NCBI RefSeq assembly: GCF_000740675.1
Contig: NZ_JPXI01000033.1
Location: 62,001 to 126,000, forward strand
Length of the DNA: 64,000 bases
Direction of reading: 5' to 3'
DNA from: Massilia sp. BSC265
GTDB lineage: Bacteria; Pseudomonadota; Gammaproteobacteria; Burkholderiales; Burkholderiaceae_D
Position 1 is the first letter of the stretch, and every line of letters begins with the position of its first letter. A model generated the notes under the pieces. That model saw nothing but the letters and a program-made list of their open reading frames with translations, was not told the DNA's origin and did not search any database. Of this stretch, positions 55,894 to 63,490 are shown in pieces. Both the position numbers and the translations under genes were made by a program.

Positions 55894-56730
55894 TTACCGG
55901 TCCAGCACCTCCTGCAGGCGCCGGGCCAGGAAATCCACCAGTGCCGCCACGCGCGGCGCCAGCGATCCCTGCTTGTAGAACACCGCCCACACCGGCTGGG
56001 CCCACGGCAGGGTCGCCTCTTCCAGCACCGGCACCAGCCGCCCCGCCGCCACATCGGCGCGCGTCAGGAAATCCGATAGCGAGGCCACGCCCGCACCGGC
56101 CAGCGCCAGGTGGCGTATGGTCTCCCCGCTGGACGCAACCACGCCGGGCGCGACCGTCCACCCTTCCCCGCCCGCGTGCCGCAGCGGCCAGGTGTTGAGC
56201 AGCGCCGGCGCCGTAAAGCCGAGCGTGCGGTGTTCCTTCAGCGCTTCGACGCCGACGGGAAGGCCGTGCCTCTCGATATACGCGGGAGCCGCCAGCACGC
56301 GTACGCGCGAACTGCCCAGGCGGCGCGCGTTCAGCGTCGAATCCGGCAAGGCGCCGATGCGGATGGCCAGGTCGGCCCGCTCCTCGATCAGGTCGACATA
56401 GGTCTCGCCGCTGACCAGCTCCAGCTGCACCAGAGGATACTGGTCCAGGAACTCGGGCACCAGGGGCGCCAGCAGGTGGTCGAGCGCCGGCGTTGCCGCA
56501 TTCACCCGCACCAGGCCAGAAGGCTGCGAGCGCCGCGCGGCCGCTTCCGCCTCGGTGTTGGCCAGGTCGGCCAGCAGGCTGCGCGCGCGGCCCAGCAGCC
56601 AGCTGCCCTCTTCCGTCAGCTGCAAGCGCCGCGTCGTGCGGTGCATCAGCGTCATCCGCAGATAATCCTCGAGCCGCTCGGCAGCATTCGAGAACGAGCC
56701 CGTATCCATGGTGGCCTGGATGACAGCCAT
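55894..56730 (-). CDS. LysR-type regulator with the DNA-recognition helix deleted (probably non-functional)
   Basis: 278 residues. The effector domain is complete (PSGLVRVNAATPALDHLLAP to ALVDFLARRLQEVLDR). The N-terminus reads DTGSFSNAAERL directly into EDYLRMTLMHRTTRR. Normal LysR proteins have ~14 residues between these blocks, containing the recognition helix (xxSxxxVSxxIxxL). The loss is in frame. The very start also looks shortened: a likely original VSKLDG start is out of frame just upstream. The gene abuts, head to head, a truncated MFS gene. It is probably a decayed regulator of that transporter. Confidence 0.7.
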   Translation of the reverse strand: MAVIQATMDTGSFSNAAERLEDYLRMTLMHRTTRRLQLTEEGSWLLGRARSLLADLANTEAEAAARRSQPSGLVRVNAATPALDHLLAPLVPEFLDQYPLVQLELVSGETYVDLIEERADLAIRIGALPDSTLNARRLGSSRVRVLAAPAYIERHGLPVGVEALKEHRTLGFTAPALLNTWPLRHAGGEGWTVAPGVVASSGETIRHLALAGAGVASLSDFLTRADVAAGRLVPVLEEATLPWAQPVWAVFYKQGSLAPRVAALVDFLARRLQEVLDR

Positions 56731-56735
56731 CCAGT

Positions 56736-57275
56736 TTGCTCACCCAGCTCGCGGTTCTGAAGAAGCCGCGCCTGCTGTTGGTGCACGCGATGGCCACGCT
56801 CGGCTACGGCGGCTCCTTCATCGCCTTTGCTTACCTGGCGCCGATCCCGCAGGAAGTCTCGGGCTTTGCCTCCTCGAGCGTGGGCCTGGTGATGCTGGTG
56901 TGCGGCGCCCGACAAGTGGCTGGTGCTGGCCACCGTGCTGGCCTGGGCACGGTCGCCTTCGGCAACGTGCCGGGCCTGCAGATCCACGCGGTGTAGCGCG
57001 CCGAACGCGGTGCGCCGCATGCGGTGGACGTGGCCTCCGGCCTGAACATCGCTACCGTCAATGTCGGCATCGCGCTGGGAGCCTCGGCGGCGCCTGATCG
57101 TGGCACGGCTCGGGCTGATGGCCACGTCATGGATCGGAGCCCTGATCGTCGCCGGCGCCTTTGCCTTGGCCCTGCTCGCGCGCCGGCTGAATCGCCGCGA
57201 CGGCCTGCCCGGATCGATGCGCCGGACCGGGGCGAGCGCCTGGTCAGCCCCGAGTTTGGGCCTGGCTGGGAGTGA
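56736..57275 (+). pseudogene. Remnant of an MFS transporter (C-terminal half)
   Basis: The reading starts in the middle of a drug:H+-type MFS protein: LAVLKKPRLLLVHAMATLGY, then FIAFAYLAPIPQEVSGFASS, corresponding to the start of the second six-helix half. An internal deletion and a frameshift follow near 56,908 (DKWLVLATVLAW in the shifted frame). There is an in-frame TAG at 56994-56996 where the family continues, and another frameshift near 57,090 before ARLGLMATSWIGALIVAGAF. The N-terminal half and promoter are gone. It is divergent from the damaged LysR gene and convergent with the GST gene. Confidence 0.75.
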
Positions 57276-57301
57276 GCCATGGGAGTGCCATGGCAACCAA
57301 A

Positions 57302-58009
57302 CTACTCGTCCAGCTCGGGATAGTGGCGGAAGATCCCGTTCTGGTTGAACGGGATGCGTCGCGGCGATGCCAGGTAGGCCGCGATGTTGGGGCGCGCCGC
57401 CACGCGGTCGCGCAGCGCGCCGAGCGCCGGATAGTCGCCCTCCAGCCGTTTCATCGCGTTCGGGAAGGCATAGCGCAAGCCTTCGACCACCTGGAACAGC
57501 GACAGGTCGGCATAGGTCGGCTTGTCGCCCACCAGCCAGTCGCGCGGCTCCGGATTGGTGAGCAGGCGCGAAAAATAGCCGAAGAACTTCGGAAGGCGCG
57601 TCTCGATGAAGTCGGCGGCACGCCGCTGCGCTTCCGGTTTCTGGTCTTCGTAGTAGAGCGAGGTGGCGATCGGGTGGTGGGTATCGTGGATTTCGCTGAC
57701 CAGGTCGGCGATGGTCAGCTGCAACTGGTGGGTCCACAGCCGGCCCGGATCGGTGCGCGGCGCCAGCGCATGCTGCTCGCCCAGGTAGAGCAGGATGTTG
57801 GCGACCTGGCCGATGGTCAGCTCGCCGGCGCGCAGGAAGGGCGGCGCGAACGAGGGATGGGCTTCGGTCTCGAGCGCCGACAGCAACAGTTCCATGCCGC
57901 CTTCACGGCGCGCCACGTCCGCGTATTCGGCCCCCGCCTCTTCCAGGGCAAGCCGGACGAACTCGCCACGTCCCTGTATACCCGGCCAGTAAAAAAGTTC
58001 ATATGCCAT
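57302..58009 (-). CDS. Glutathione S-transferase family protein
   Basis: 235 residues from ATG 58009, which has GGAGG 7 bases upstream. The N-terminal thioredoxin-like domain (MAYELFYWPGIQGRGEFVRL, with Tyr/Trp-Pro in place of the usual Ser/Cys) is followed by an all-helical C-terminal domain. That carries the GST motif WLVGDKPTYADLSLFQVVEG. The N-terminus resembles sigma/mu-type GSTs (LxYFxxxGRGExxR). It conjugates glutathione to electrophiles or acts as a peroxidase; the substrate is unknown. Confidence 0.88.
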   Translation of the reverse strand: MAYELFYWPGIQGRGEFVRLALEEAGAEYADVARREGGMELLLSALETEAHPSFAPPFLRAGELTIGQVANILLYLGEQHALAPRTDPGRLWTHQLQLTIADLVSEIHDTHHPIATSLYYEDQKPEAQRRAADFIETRLPKFFGYFSRLLTNPEPRDWLVGDKPTYADLSLFQVVEGLRYAFPNAMKRLEGDYPALGALRDRVAARPNIAAYLASPRRIPFNQNGIFRHYPELDE

Positions 58010-58168
58010 CTCGCACCTCCGGTCTCGTTCGGTCTGGCGCAATTATCGATGATGAATCGGAAGCGTGTCGCCGCACAAACATGGTAATCTTGTAGTGCTT
58101 GTCAGGCGAAAACAAAAAGTCGTAAAAACTTAGAAGAAACAAGATTCGAACCACGAGAGAGAGACAAC

Positions 58169-58240
58169 ATGAACGCAACCCGTCCCAGCGGTTTCATTCA
58201 CTTCCCCCAGCTTTCTCCGTATTACCACAGCACCAGTTAG
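58169..58240 (+). CDS. Possible 23-residue leader peptide
   Basis: ATG 58169 to TAG 58240 encodes a 23-residue peptide (MNATRPSGFIHFPQLSPYYH, then STS), with purine-rich GAGAGAGA upstream. It lies alone in the 357-base gap between the GST and VirK/YbjX genes and ends 127 bases before the latter. No similarity is recognised. It may be a leader or chance. The rest of this gap shows only a short GGCGCC-type inverted repeat near 58321-58338. Confidence 0.25.
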   Translation: MNATRPSGFIHFPQLSPYYHSTS

Positions 58241-58366
58241 CCTCCCGGCAAATTGCATGGCAGAATGTGATTTCTGCGATGCAAGCCCGTTGACATAGCG
58301 GGCATCGAAGATAAAGCAGTGGCGCCGTGGTGGCGCCCGCAACTTTACGCCGACTGGAGCGCTCAC

Positions 58367-59326
58367 ATGATATTCGCTCACCTGACACGACACTGGCTCG
58401 CACGCCGCAGCCAGTACACGCCTGCTTCCTGGATGCTGAGCATCGTGCGCAGCCTGCGCGTGCTGCGCTACTGGCGCGAGCACCAAGCCCTGTGCCGTCT
58501 CGACCTGGTGCGCCGCTTCGTCGCGGCCGCTCCCAACGATGACCTGTTCCACCACCTGAGTCACCGCAGCTACCTGTCCAGGGACCTCAGCGCGCGCCAG
58601 CGCGTGCAGTGCGTGCTCTCGCACTACCGATTCGAAGACGCCGCTTTCAGCAATGCCTACCACCAGGCCGTCTATGGCGGGGGCGGGCTTACGCTGTGGC
58701 AGCATGACACGGGCGAGCACAACTTCATCATGCGCCTTGAAATGGCGCCGCGCCACGACGCGGAAGGCGACCTTACCATCTCGCTGGTTGCCGACGGCAA
58801 GTACCTGCACCGCCTGTCCTATACCTGGATCGACGGCCAACTGGCCGGCGTCGACCTGCCGACCGTGCCCTTCGTTACCCGCAACCAGGGCCGCTGGACC
58901 GATTCCGGCGCCGCCTTCGAGGCCTTCGAGGAAGCCTTCCCCAACAACTCGCCGAGCTTCTTCTGTTTCGCCGCGATGCAAGGTGTGGCCCAGGCCCTGG
59001 GCATCGACCAGGTAGTGGCCATCAAGTGCACCTCGCACATCGCCTACGATCCGCTCGACGTGAAGCATTTCGAGAACGCCTACGACGGCTTCTGGAAAAT
59101 CCTCGGCGGCGTCGAAATGCCGGGCCGCAGCTACCTGATCCGCCTGCCCTTCTACCTCAAGCCGCTGGCCGACATGCCGTCCAAGCACCGCAAACGCGCC
59201 GCCCAGCGCCGTGAATTCTGGCGTGCCATCGGCGACTCCACCCGCACCACCATGCTGCGACACATGGTCCCGGCCGCCAGCGCGCAGGCGCACACGGTCG
59301 AGGCGCCGGCCACGGCCGAAGCTTGA
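58367..59326 (+). CDS. VirK/YbjX family (DUF535) protein
   Basis: 319 residues from ATG 58367. The family signature blocks are present: SHRSYLSRDLSARQRVQCVL near the start, LTLWQHDTGEHNFIMRLEMA, SYTWIDGQLAGVDLPTVPF, and the C-terminal YDGFWKILGGVEMPGRSYLI with LADMPSKHRKRAAQRREFW. DUF535 proteins include Shigella VirK and Salmonella YbjX, linked to resistance to antimicrobial peptides and to surface-protein export, with unknown biochemistry. The protein is cytoplasmic as predicted. It stands alone. Confidence 0.88.
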   Translation: MIFAHLTRHWLARRSQYTPASWMLSIVRSLRVLRYWREHQALCRLDLVRRFVAAAPNDDLFHHLSHRSYLSRDLSARQRVQCVLSHYRFEDAAFSNAYHQAVYGGGGLTLWQHDTGEHNFIMRLEMAPRHDAEGDLTISLVADGKYLHRLSYTWIDGQLAGVDLPTVPFVTRNQGRWTDSGAAFEAFEEAFPNNSPSFFCFAAMQGVAQALGIDQVVAIKCTSHIAYDPLDVKHFENAYDGFWKILGGVEMPGRSYLIRLPFYLKPLADMPSKHRKRAAQRREFWRAIGDSTRTTMLRHMVPAASAQAHTVEAPATAEA

Positions 59327-59497
59327 AGCGCGGCGATCGCGCCAAGGGCGGCGCACGCCCGGCGCGGCTGAACGCGCTCGATGCAAAGGTCTCCAGCCTG
59401 CAATGACAAAGCGGGTCGAAGCGACCGGTGAGGCACGCGCAGCCGCACCACGATGCCCAGCCATTGCCACATTCACCACACCCGCCCGGGTCCGTGG

Positions 59498-59503
59498 TAC
59501 ACT
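59498..59503 (+). promoter_or_regulatory. -10-like box upstream of the TPP riboswitch
   Basis: TACACT sits ~10 bases before the start of the riboswitch fold, so transcription would begin near 59510. No convincing -35 box at normal spacing. Confidence 0.35.
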
Positions 59504-59511
59504 GCCGCCTC

Positions 59512-59600
59512 GCTAGGGGTCCTGGTGTGCGCACAAGCGCGCTGCCGGGTGAGAGATACCCTTCGTACCTGATCTGGATAATGCCAGCGAAGGAAAGCGC
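59512..59600 (+). ncRNA. TPP riboswitch (THI element)
   Basis: The conserved THI-box segments occur in order: GGGGTCC at the 5' stem, the pyrimidine-sensor region GGGTGAGAGATACC (consensus CUGAGA...ACC, with one change), and ACCTGATCTGGATAATGCCA closed by GCGAAGGA. The spacing fits the standard thiamine-pyrophosphate aptamer. It lies about 105 bases before a TonB-dependent receptor. A hairpin at 59664-59689 between aptamer and start codon may be the switching stem. TPP binding would be expected to shut off the receptor. Confidence 0.9.
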
Positions 59601-59663
59601 AACGCAGTTCCCATTCTTGTTTGCCCTTCCCCCACGTTGGCTCCGGCTTTTTCATTAAAAGCA

Positions 59664-59689
59664 GCGCGCCACGTTCCAGCGTGGTGCGC
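59664..59689 (+). promoter_or_regulatory. Possible expression-platform hairpin of the TPP riboswitch
   Basis: GCGCGCCACG (59664-59673) pairs with CGTGGTGCGC (59680-59689), one G-U pair, 6-base loop. It ends 15 bases before the receptor ATG. There is no T-run, so control of translation initiation is more likely than termination. Confidence 0.5.
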
Positions 59690-59704
59690 GAAGACGAGCA
59701 ACCC

Positions 59705-61855
59705 ATGACATCCAAGCTGAAGTATTCCCCGCAGTTTTCATTGATCGCCTGCGCCATCCTGCAGGCCTTCTCCGCCACCGCATCCGCACAACACACCGAG
59801 CAGGCCGAGGGCGTGGCCTCGGTGGTCGTCACCGGCAGCCGCTGGGTCGCCAGCGACCGCGCCAGCATCGGCGGCTTCTCGAGCGCGCCCCTGCTCGACA
59901 CCCCGGCGTCGATCACCGCCATCAACCGCACCCAGATGCTGGACCTGTCGATCCGCAACGTGACCGACGCGGCGCGCTACGACGCCTCGATCGGCGACGC
60001 CTACAACGCGGTCGGCTACGCCGAGCAGTTCTCGATCCGCGGCTTCGCCCTCGACAATGCCAGCAGCTACCGCAAGGACGGCATCGCAATCCCCGCCGAC
60101 ACCCAGATCCCGCTGGAGAACAAGGAACGCATCGAAGTGCTGCGCGGCCTGGCTGGCCTGCAGGCGGGCGTCGCGGCGCCGGGCGGCATGGTCAACTTCG
60201 TCACCAAGCGTCCAACCGATGCACCGTTGCGCTCGGCGCTGGTCGAAGTGAGCGAACGCGGCACCCTGCACGGCTCGATCGATTTGGGCGGCCGATTCGA
60301 GGACCGCCGCTTCGGCTATCGCATCAATGCCGCGGCCGAGGACCTGAAATCCTATGTGCGCGGCGCCGACGGCGAGCGCCAGTTCGTGTCCGCCGCTTTC
60401 GATTGGCAGCTCAGTCCGAATGCGCAGCTGGCGCTGGACCTCGACCACCAGCGCAAGTCGCAGATCACCGCACCGGGCTACCAGCTGCTGCGCAACGAAG
60501 CCTTGCCGACGGGAGTCTCGCCCAAGACCCTGCTGAACGACCAGCCCTGGACCAGGCCGGTGGAAACCGACAGCAGCAACCTCGGCCTGCGCTTCGAGTA
60601 CCGCTTCAGCCCCGACTGGACGGCCACGGTCAACGCCAACAAGCACTGGTTCAAGCGCGACGACTACACCGCCTTCCCCTACGGCTGCAGCAACGAAGCC
60701 GAAGGCTTCTATCCGGGCTACTGCTCGAACGGCGACTACGACGTCTACGACTACCAGAGCGTCGGCGAGCGCAAGACCCCGTGGGGCGCGCAGGCCATGC
60801 TGCAGGGCCGCTTCGCCACGGGCGCCGTGCGCCACCAGCTGACCGTCGGCGCGTCGATGTCCGAGCGCCACGACAGCTTCGGCGAGTATGTCTACGACTA
60901 CGCCGGCTACAGCAATATCTGGAACAACCGGACGGTCGATCCGGCCCCGGGCAACCCGCGCACCGGCCCGGTGATGGAGCGCCGCAGCGATCGCGAGAGC
61001 GCGCTGTTCGTGCAGGACGTCGCCACCTTGTCGGACCGGCTGACCCTGCACACCGGCCTGCGCTGGGTGAAGCTCAAGCGCGACGAGCTGGCCGAGATCG
61101 AACAGGGCTGGGTACATGCCGATGATTCCTTCGTGCTGCCGAGCGTCGCCCTGGTCTACAAGCCGGCGCGCGACTGGAGCGTCTACGGCTCGCTGAGCCA
61201 CGGCCTGCAGCACGGCGGCATCGCCGAGATGGGCACCGCCAACGAAGCGTCGGTGCTGCCGCCGGGCCGCTCGAAGCAGGTCGAAGTGGGCGTCAAGGGC
61301 CTGGTCAACAATGCGGTGATGCTGTCGGCCGCCGCCTTCGACATCCGCCAGGGCCTGGAGTACGTCAACGCCGCCAACGTCTTCGTACGCGCGGGCCAGC
61401 AGCGCCATCGCGGCGTCGAACTGGCGGCCCAGGGCAAAGTCAATGCAGACCTGAACTACAGCCTGTCCCTGATGGCGCTGGATGCCGAGCAGACCGGCAC
61501 CGGCGACGCCGGCGTCGAAGGCAAGCGCGTGACCAACGTGCCGGAGTTCCGTTCGACGGCATGGGTGGAATATGCGCTGCCGCTGGTGCGCGGCATGAAG
61601 GTGGATGCGACCTGGCAGTACTCGGGCAGCAAGGCCTTCGACCCGGCCAACCGCGCCATCGTGCCGGGCTACCACGTGGCGGCAGTGGGCACCTCGTACG
61701 CGCTGCGCGTGGGCGGCATGAACACGATCCTGCGCGCCCGCGTGGACAACGTGTTCGACAAGTTCTACTGGCGCGACGTGACGCAGTCGCTGGGCGGCTA
61801 CCTGCTGCCGGGCGCGCCGCGGACGTTCAGGGTGTCGGCGCAGTTCGACTTCTGA
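59705..61855 (+). CDS. TonB-dependent receptor under a TPP riboswitch (probable thiamine-compound uptake)
   Basis: 716 residues from ATG 59705; the frame is open upstream into the riboswitch leader and that part is not coding. The signal peptide is followed by a short linker with SVVVTGSRW, the plug domain (FSIRGFALDNASSYRKDGIA; IEVLRGLAGLQAGVAAPGGM; VNFVTKRP) and a barrel ending RVSAQFDF. By sequence it belongs to the FhuA/FpvA-type siderophore-receptor group. The TPP riboswitch instead points to thiamine or a precursor as its cargo. Other outer-membrane receptors under THI elements are known. Confidence 0.9.
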   Translation: MTSKLKYSPQFSLIACAILQAFSATASAQHTEQAEGVASVVVTGSRWVASDRASIGGFSSAPLLDTPASITAINRTQMLDLSIRNVTDAARYDASIGDAYNAVGYAEQFSIRGFALDNASSYRKDGIAIPADTQIPLENKERIEVLRGLAGLQAGVAAPGGMVNFVTKRPTDAPLRSALVEVSERGTLHGSIDLGGRFEDRRFGYRINAAAEDLKSYVRGADGERQFVSAAFDWQLSPNAQLALDLDHQRKSQITAPGYQLLRNEALPTGVSPKTLLNDQPWTRPVETDSSNLGLRFEYRFSPDWTATVNANKHWFKRDDYTAFPYGCSNEAEGFYPGYCSNGDYDVYDYQSVGERKTPWGAQAMLQGRFATGAVRHQLTVGASMSERHDSFGEYVYDYAGYSNIWNNRTVDPAPGNPRTGPVMERRSDRESALFVQDVATLSDRLTLHTGLRWVKLKRDELAEIEQGWVHADDSFVLPSVALVYKPARDWSVYGSLSHGLQHGGIAEMGTANEASVLPPGRSKQVEVGVKGLVNNAVMLSAAAFDIRQGLEYVNAANVFVRAGQQRHRGVELAAQGKVNADLNYSLSLMALDAEQTGTGDAGVEGKRVTNVPEFRSTAWVEYALPLVRGMKVDATWQYSGSKAFDPANRAIVPGYHVAAVGTSYALRVGGMNTILRARVDNVFDKFYWRDVTQSLGGYLLPGAPRTFRVSAQFDF

Positions 61856-61860
61856 GATAA

Positions 61861-61891
61861 GTAGGGTGGGCGGCTTCGCCGCCCACCCTAC
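61861..61891. repeat. REP-like hairpin (copy 5, minimal) and likely terminator
   Basis: GTAGGGTGGGCGG (61861-61873) and CCGCCCACCCTAC (61879-61891) are perfect inverses with a CTTCG loop. It lies 5 bases after the receptor stop and just before the HDOD stop, so it separates two convergent genes. It is the shortest member of the window's REP-like family. Confidence 0.8.
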
Positions 61892-61901
61892 GGTGGCGTC
61901 T

Positions 61902-62867
61902 TCAGTCGGCCAGCTCGGCCAGCTTGCCCAGGCAGCGCCGCTGGAATCCATCCAGCCCGGCAGTGACGAAGCTGTCTTCCGGCCCGATCACCTCCGCATC
62001 GAGCAGCAGGCGCAGCTTGGCGATGCGATCGCCCTGGGTGAGCGCCTGGGCCAGGTGCGGCCCGTCCGGGTCGCCCGCCCATGCGATCGCCTCGACCACG
62101 TCCGCGGGAAAGTCCCAATGCCGCGCGATCACCGCCGATAGCTGGCGGCTGGCCTCGAACAGCGCAACCCCGAAGGTTCCGGAACCCGGCACCTTGCCAT
62201 GGCAGACCCGGTCCGCCACCTGGAACGCGACCTGCAAGCCGACGTTCTGCATCAGGCCGGCCAGGTAGGATTCGAACACGCCGGCGGACAGGCCCGGCGC
62301 CATCACGCTGGCGGCGAAGGCGCAGCGCTCGGAGTGGCGCCAGACGCTCGGGGCCACCTGGCGCGCGACGCCCTGCACCTTGACCCGGATGAGCGGCCGC
62401 ATCGCGATGCGCGCCAGCAGCATGCGCAGGCCGTTCAGGCCGAGCATCGTCACTGCGCCCTCGAGGGTCTCGATCGGCTTGGCCGGCCGGTAATAGGCGC
62501 TGTTCGCCTCGCGGATCACCTCGGCGACCAGCACCAGGTCGCGCCCCACCTCGGCCGACAGCGCGGCGGTGGAGATGTTCTCGTCCGACAAGGCGCCCAG
62601 CAGTTGCGTCACGAGTTCCGGCACGCGCGGCACCAGCCCGGAGGCGCTTTCCGGGTCGTCCGCCAGGGCGCGGACCTCGTCGAGGATCTGCTGCTCGATT
62701 TCCGGACTGGCGTTGGTGCCGCTCGATGCGGCCAGCCAGCGATAATAGGCGGCGTCCACATCGGCCGCCATGTTCTCTTCATTCGCCGCCGCGGCCGCCT
62801 CGATGTTCGCCGCGGCAGCGGGCTCCTTCTCGGTGCCGCCCAGCAGGCGGCCTATCCAGTTTTTCAC
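61902..62867 (-). CDS. HDOD domain protein
   Basis: 321 residues. An Ala/Glu-rich N-terminal ~45 residues (EKEPAAAANIEAAAAANEEN) is followed by an HDOD domain: VPRVPELVTQLLGALSDENI, ALSAEVGRDLVLVAEVIREA, ETLEGAVTMLGLNGLRMLLA, then an HD-like helical bundle (AGLMQNVGLQVAFQVADRVC). The metal-binding His-Asp pair of true HD hydrolases is lacking, as in all HDOD proteins. These act in signalling, often in chemotaxis or c-di-GMP networks. No partner is adjacent. Confidence 0.88.
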   Translation of the reverse strand: MKNWIGRLLGGTEKEPAAAANIEAAAAANEENMAADVDAAYYRWLAASSGTNASPEIEQQILDEVRALADDPESASGLVPRVPELVTQLLGALSDENISTAALSAEVGRDLVLVAEVIREANSAYYRPAKPIETLEGAVTMLGLNGLRMLLARIAMRPLIRVKVQGVARQVAPSVWRHSERCAFAASVMAPGLSAGVFESYLAGLMQNVGLQVAFQVADRVCHGKVPGSGTFGVALFEASRQLSAVIARHWDFPADVVEAIAWAGDPDGPHLAQALTQGDRIAKLRLLLDAEVIGPEDSFVTAGLDGFQRRCLGKLAELAD

Positions 62868-62938
62868 AGCGCACCGCCGTCTTTACGCAGTAGGAGAAGC
62901 TATTCTAATACCACAGGGCAACAAAAAGGCAAATGTAA

Positions 62939-63490
62939 TCAGTTGTCATTTGGATCCTGATCAATAAGACAGGCCGGCCCCAGCAAACCCTCCACCCGGC
63001 GCATCCGGTGCTCCAGGCCGCCTTCGAGCAGGACATAAGGGATCTTCCTCTCCTTCAGCGTTTCGACGAGCATCCGGTGCACCTTCTGGCGTACCTCTTC
63101 CGATTCGCGCTGGAGGCCATCGGGCTCCCATGGGCTGTCCGGCGCGGTGACGAAGGTCCAGGCATAGTCGTGGCGCTCGTCCAGGCGCGCCAGCTGCAGG
63201 TCGACGCGGCCCCAGTACTGGCGGCTGTACAGGGCCGTCATCAGCGGCGTCGTGTCGCAGAACAGGAAGCGATGGGCACGGGCCTCAGCCTCGTTTTCGC
63301 GCACCAGCTGGGTGCAGGCGATCGGGTACTGGTCGCTCTCGAAGGGCACGCGCCCACGGCTGTCGACGAATTCGCGCAGGTATTCCGGCACCCACACGGT
63401 GCCGTAGTGCCGGGCCAGCGCTTCGCACAGGGTCGACTTGCCGGACGATTCGGCGCCGAGCACCGCGACGCGCTGGACTGAAGGCTTCAT
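62939..63490 (-). CDS. NadR-like nucleoside kinase (AAA family ATPase)
   Basis: 183 residues. It has the P-loop LGAESSGKSTLCEALARHYG at the N-terminus and YLREFVDSRGRVPFESDQY and FCDTTPLMTALYSRQYWG further on, which match the ribosylnicotinamide-kinase domain of NadR without its nucleotidyltransferase half. It overlaps the upstream pnuC-like gene by ATGA. The pair would import a vitamin nucleoside and trap it by phosphorylation: nicotinamide riboside by family, or possibly thiamine given the nearby TPP-controlled receptor. Confidence 0.86.
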   Translation of the reverse strand: MKPSVQRVAVLGAESSGKSTLCEALARHYGTVWVPEYLREFVDSRGRVPFESDQYPIACTQLVRENEAEARAHRFLFCDTTPLMTALYSRQYWGRVDLQLARLDERHDYAWTFVTAPDSPWEPDGLQRESEEVRQKVHRMLVETLKERKIPYVLLEGGLEHRMRRVEGLLGPACLIDQDPNDN

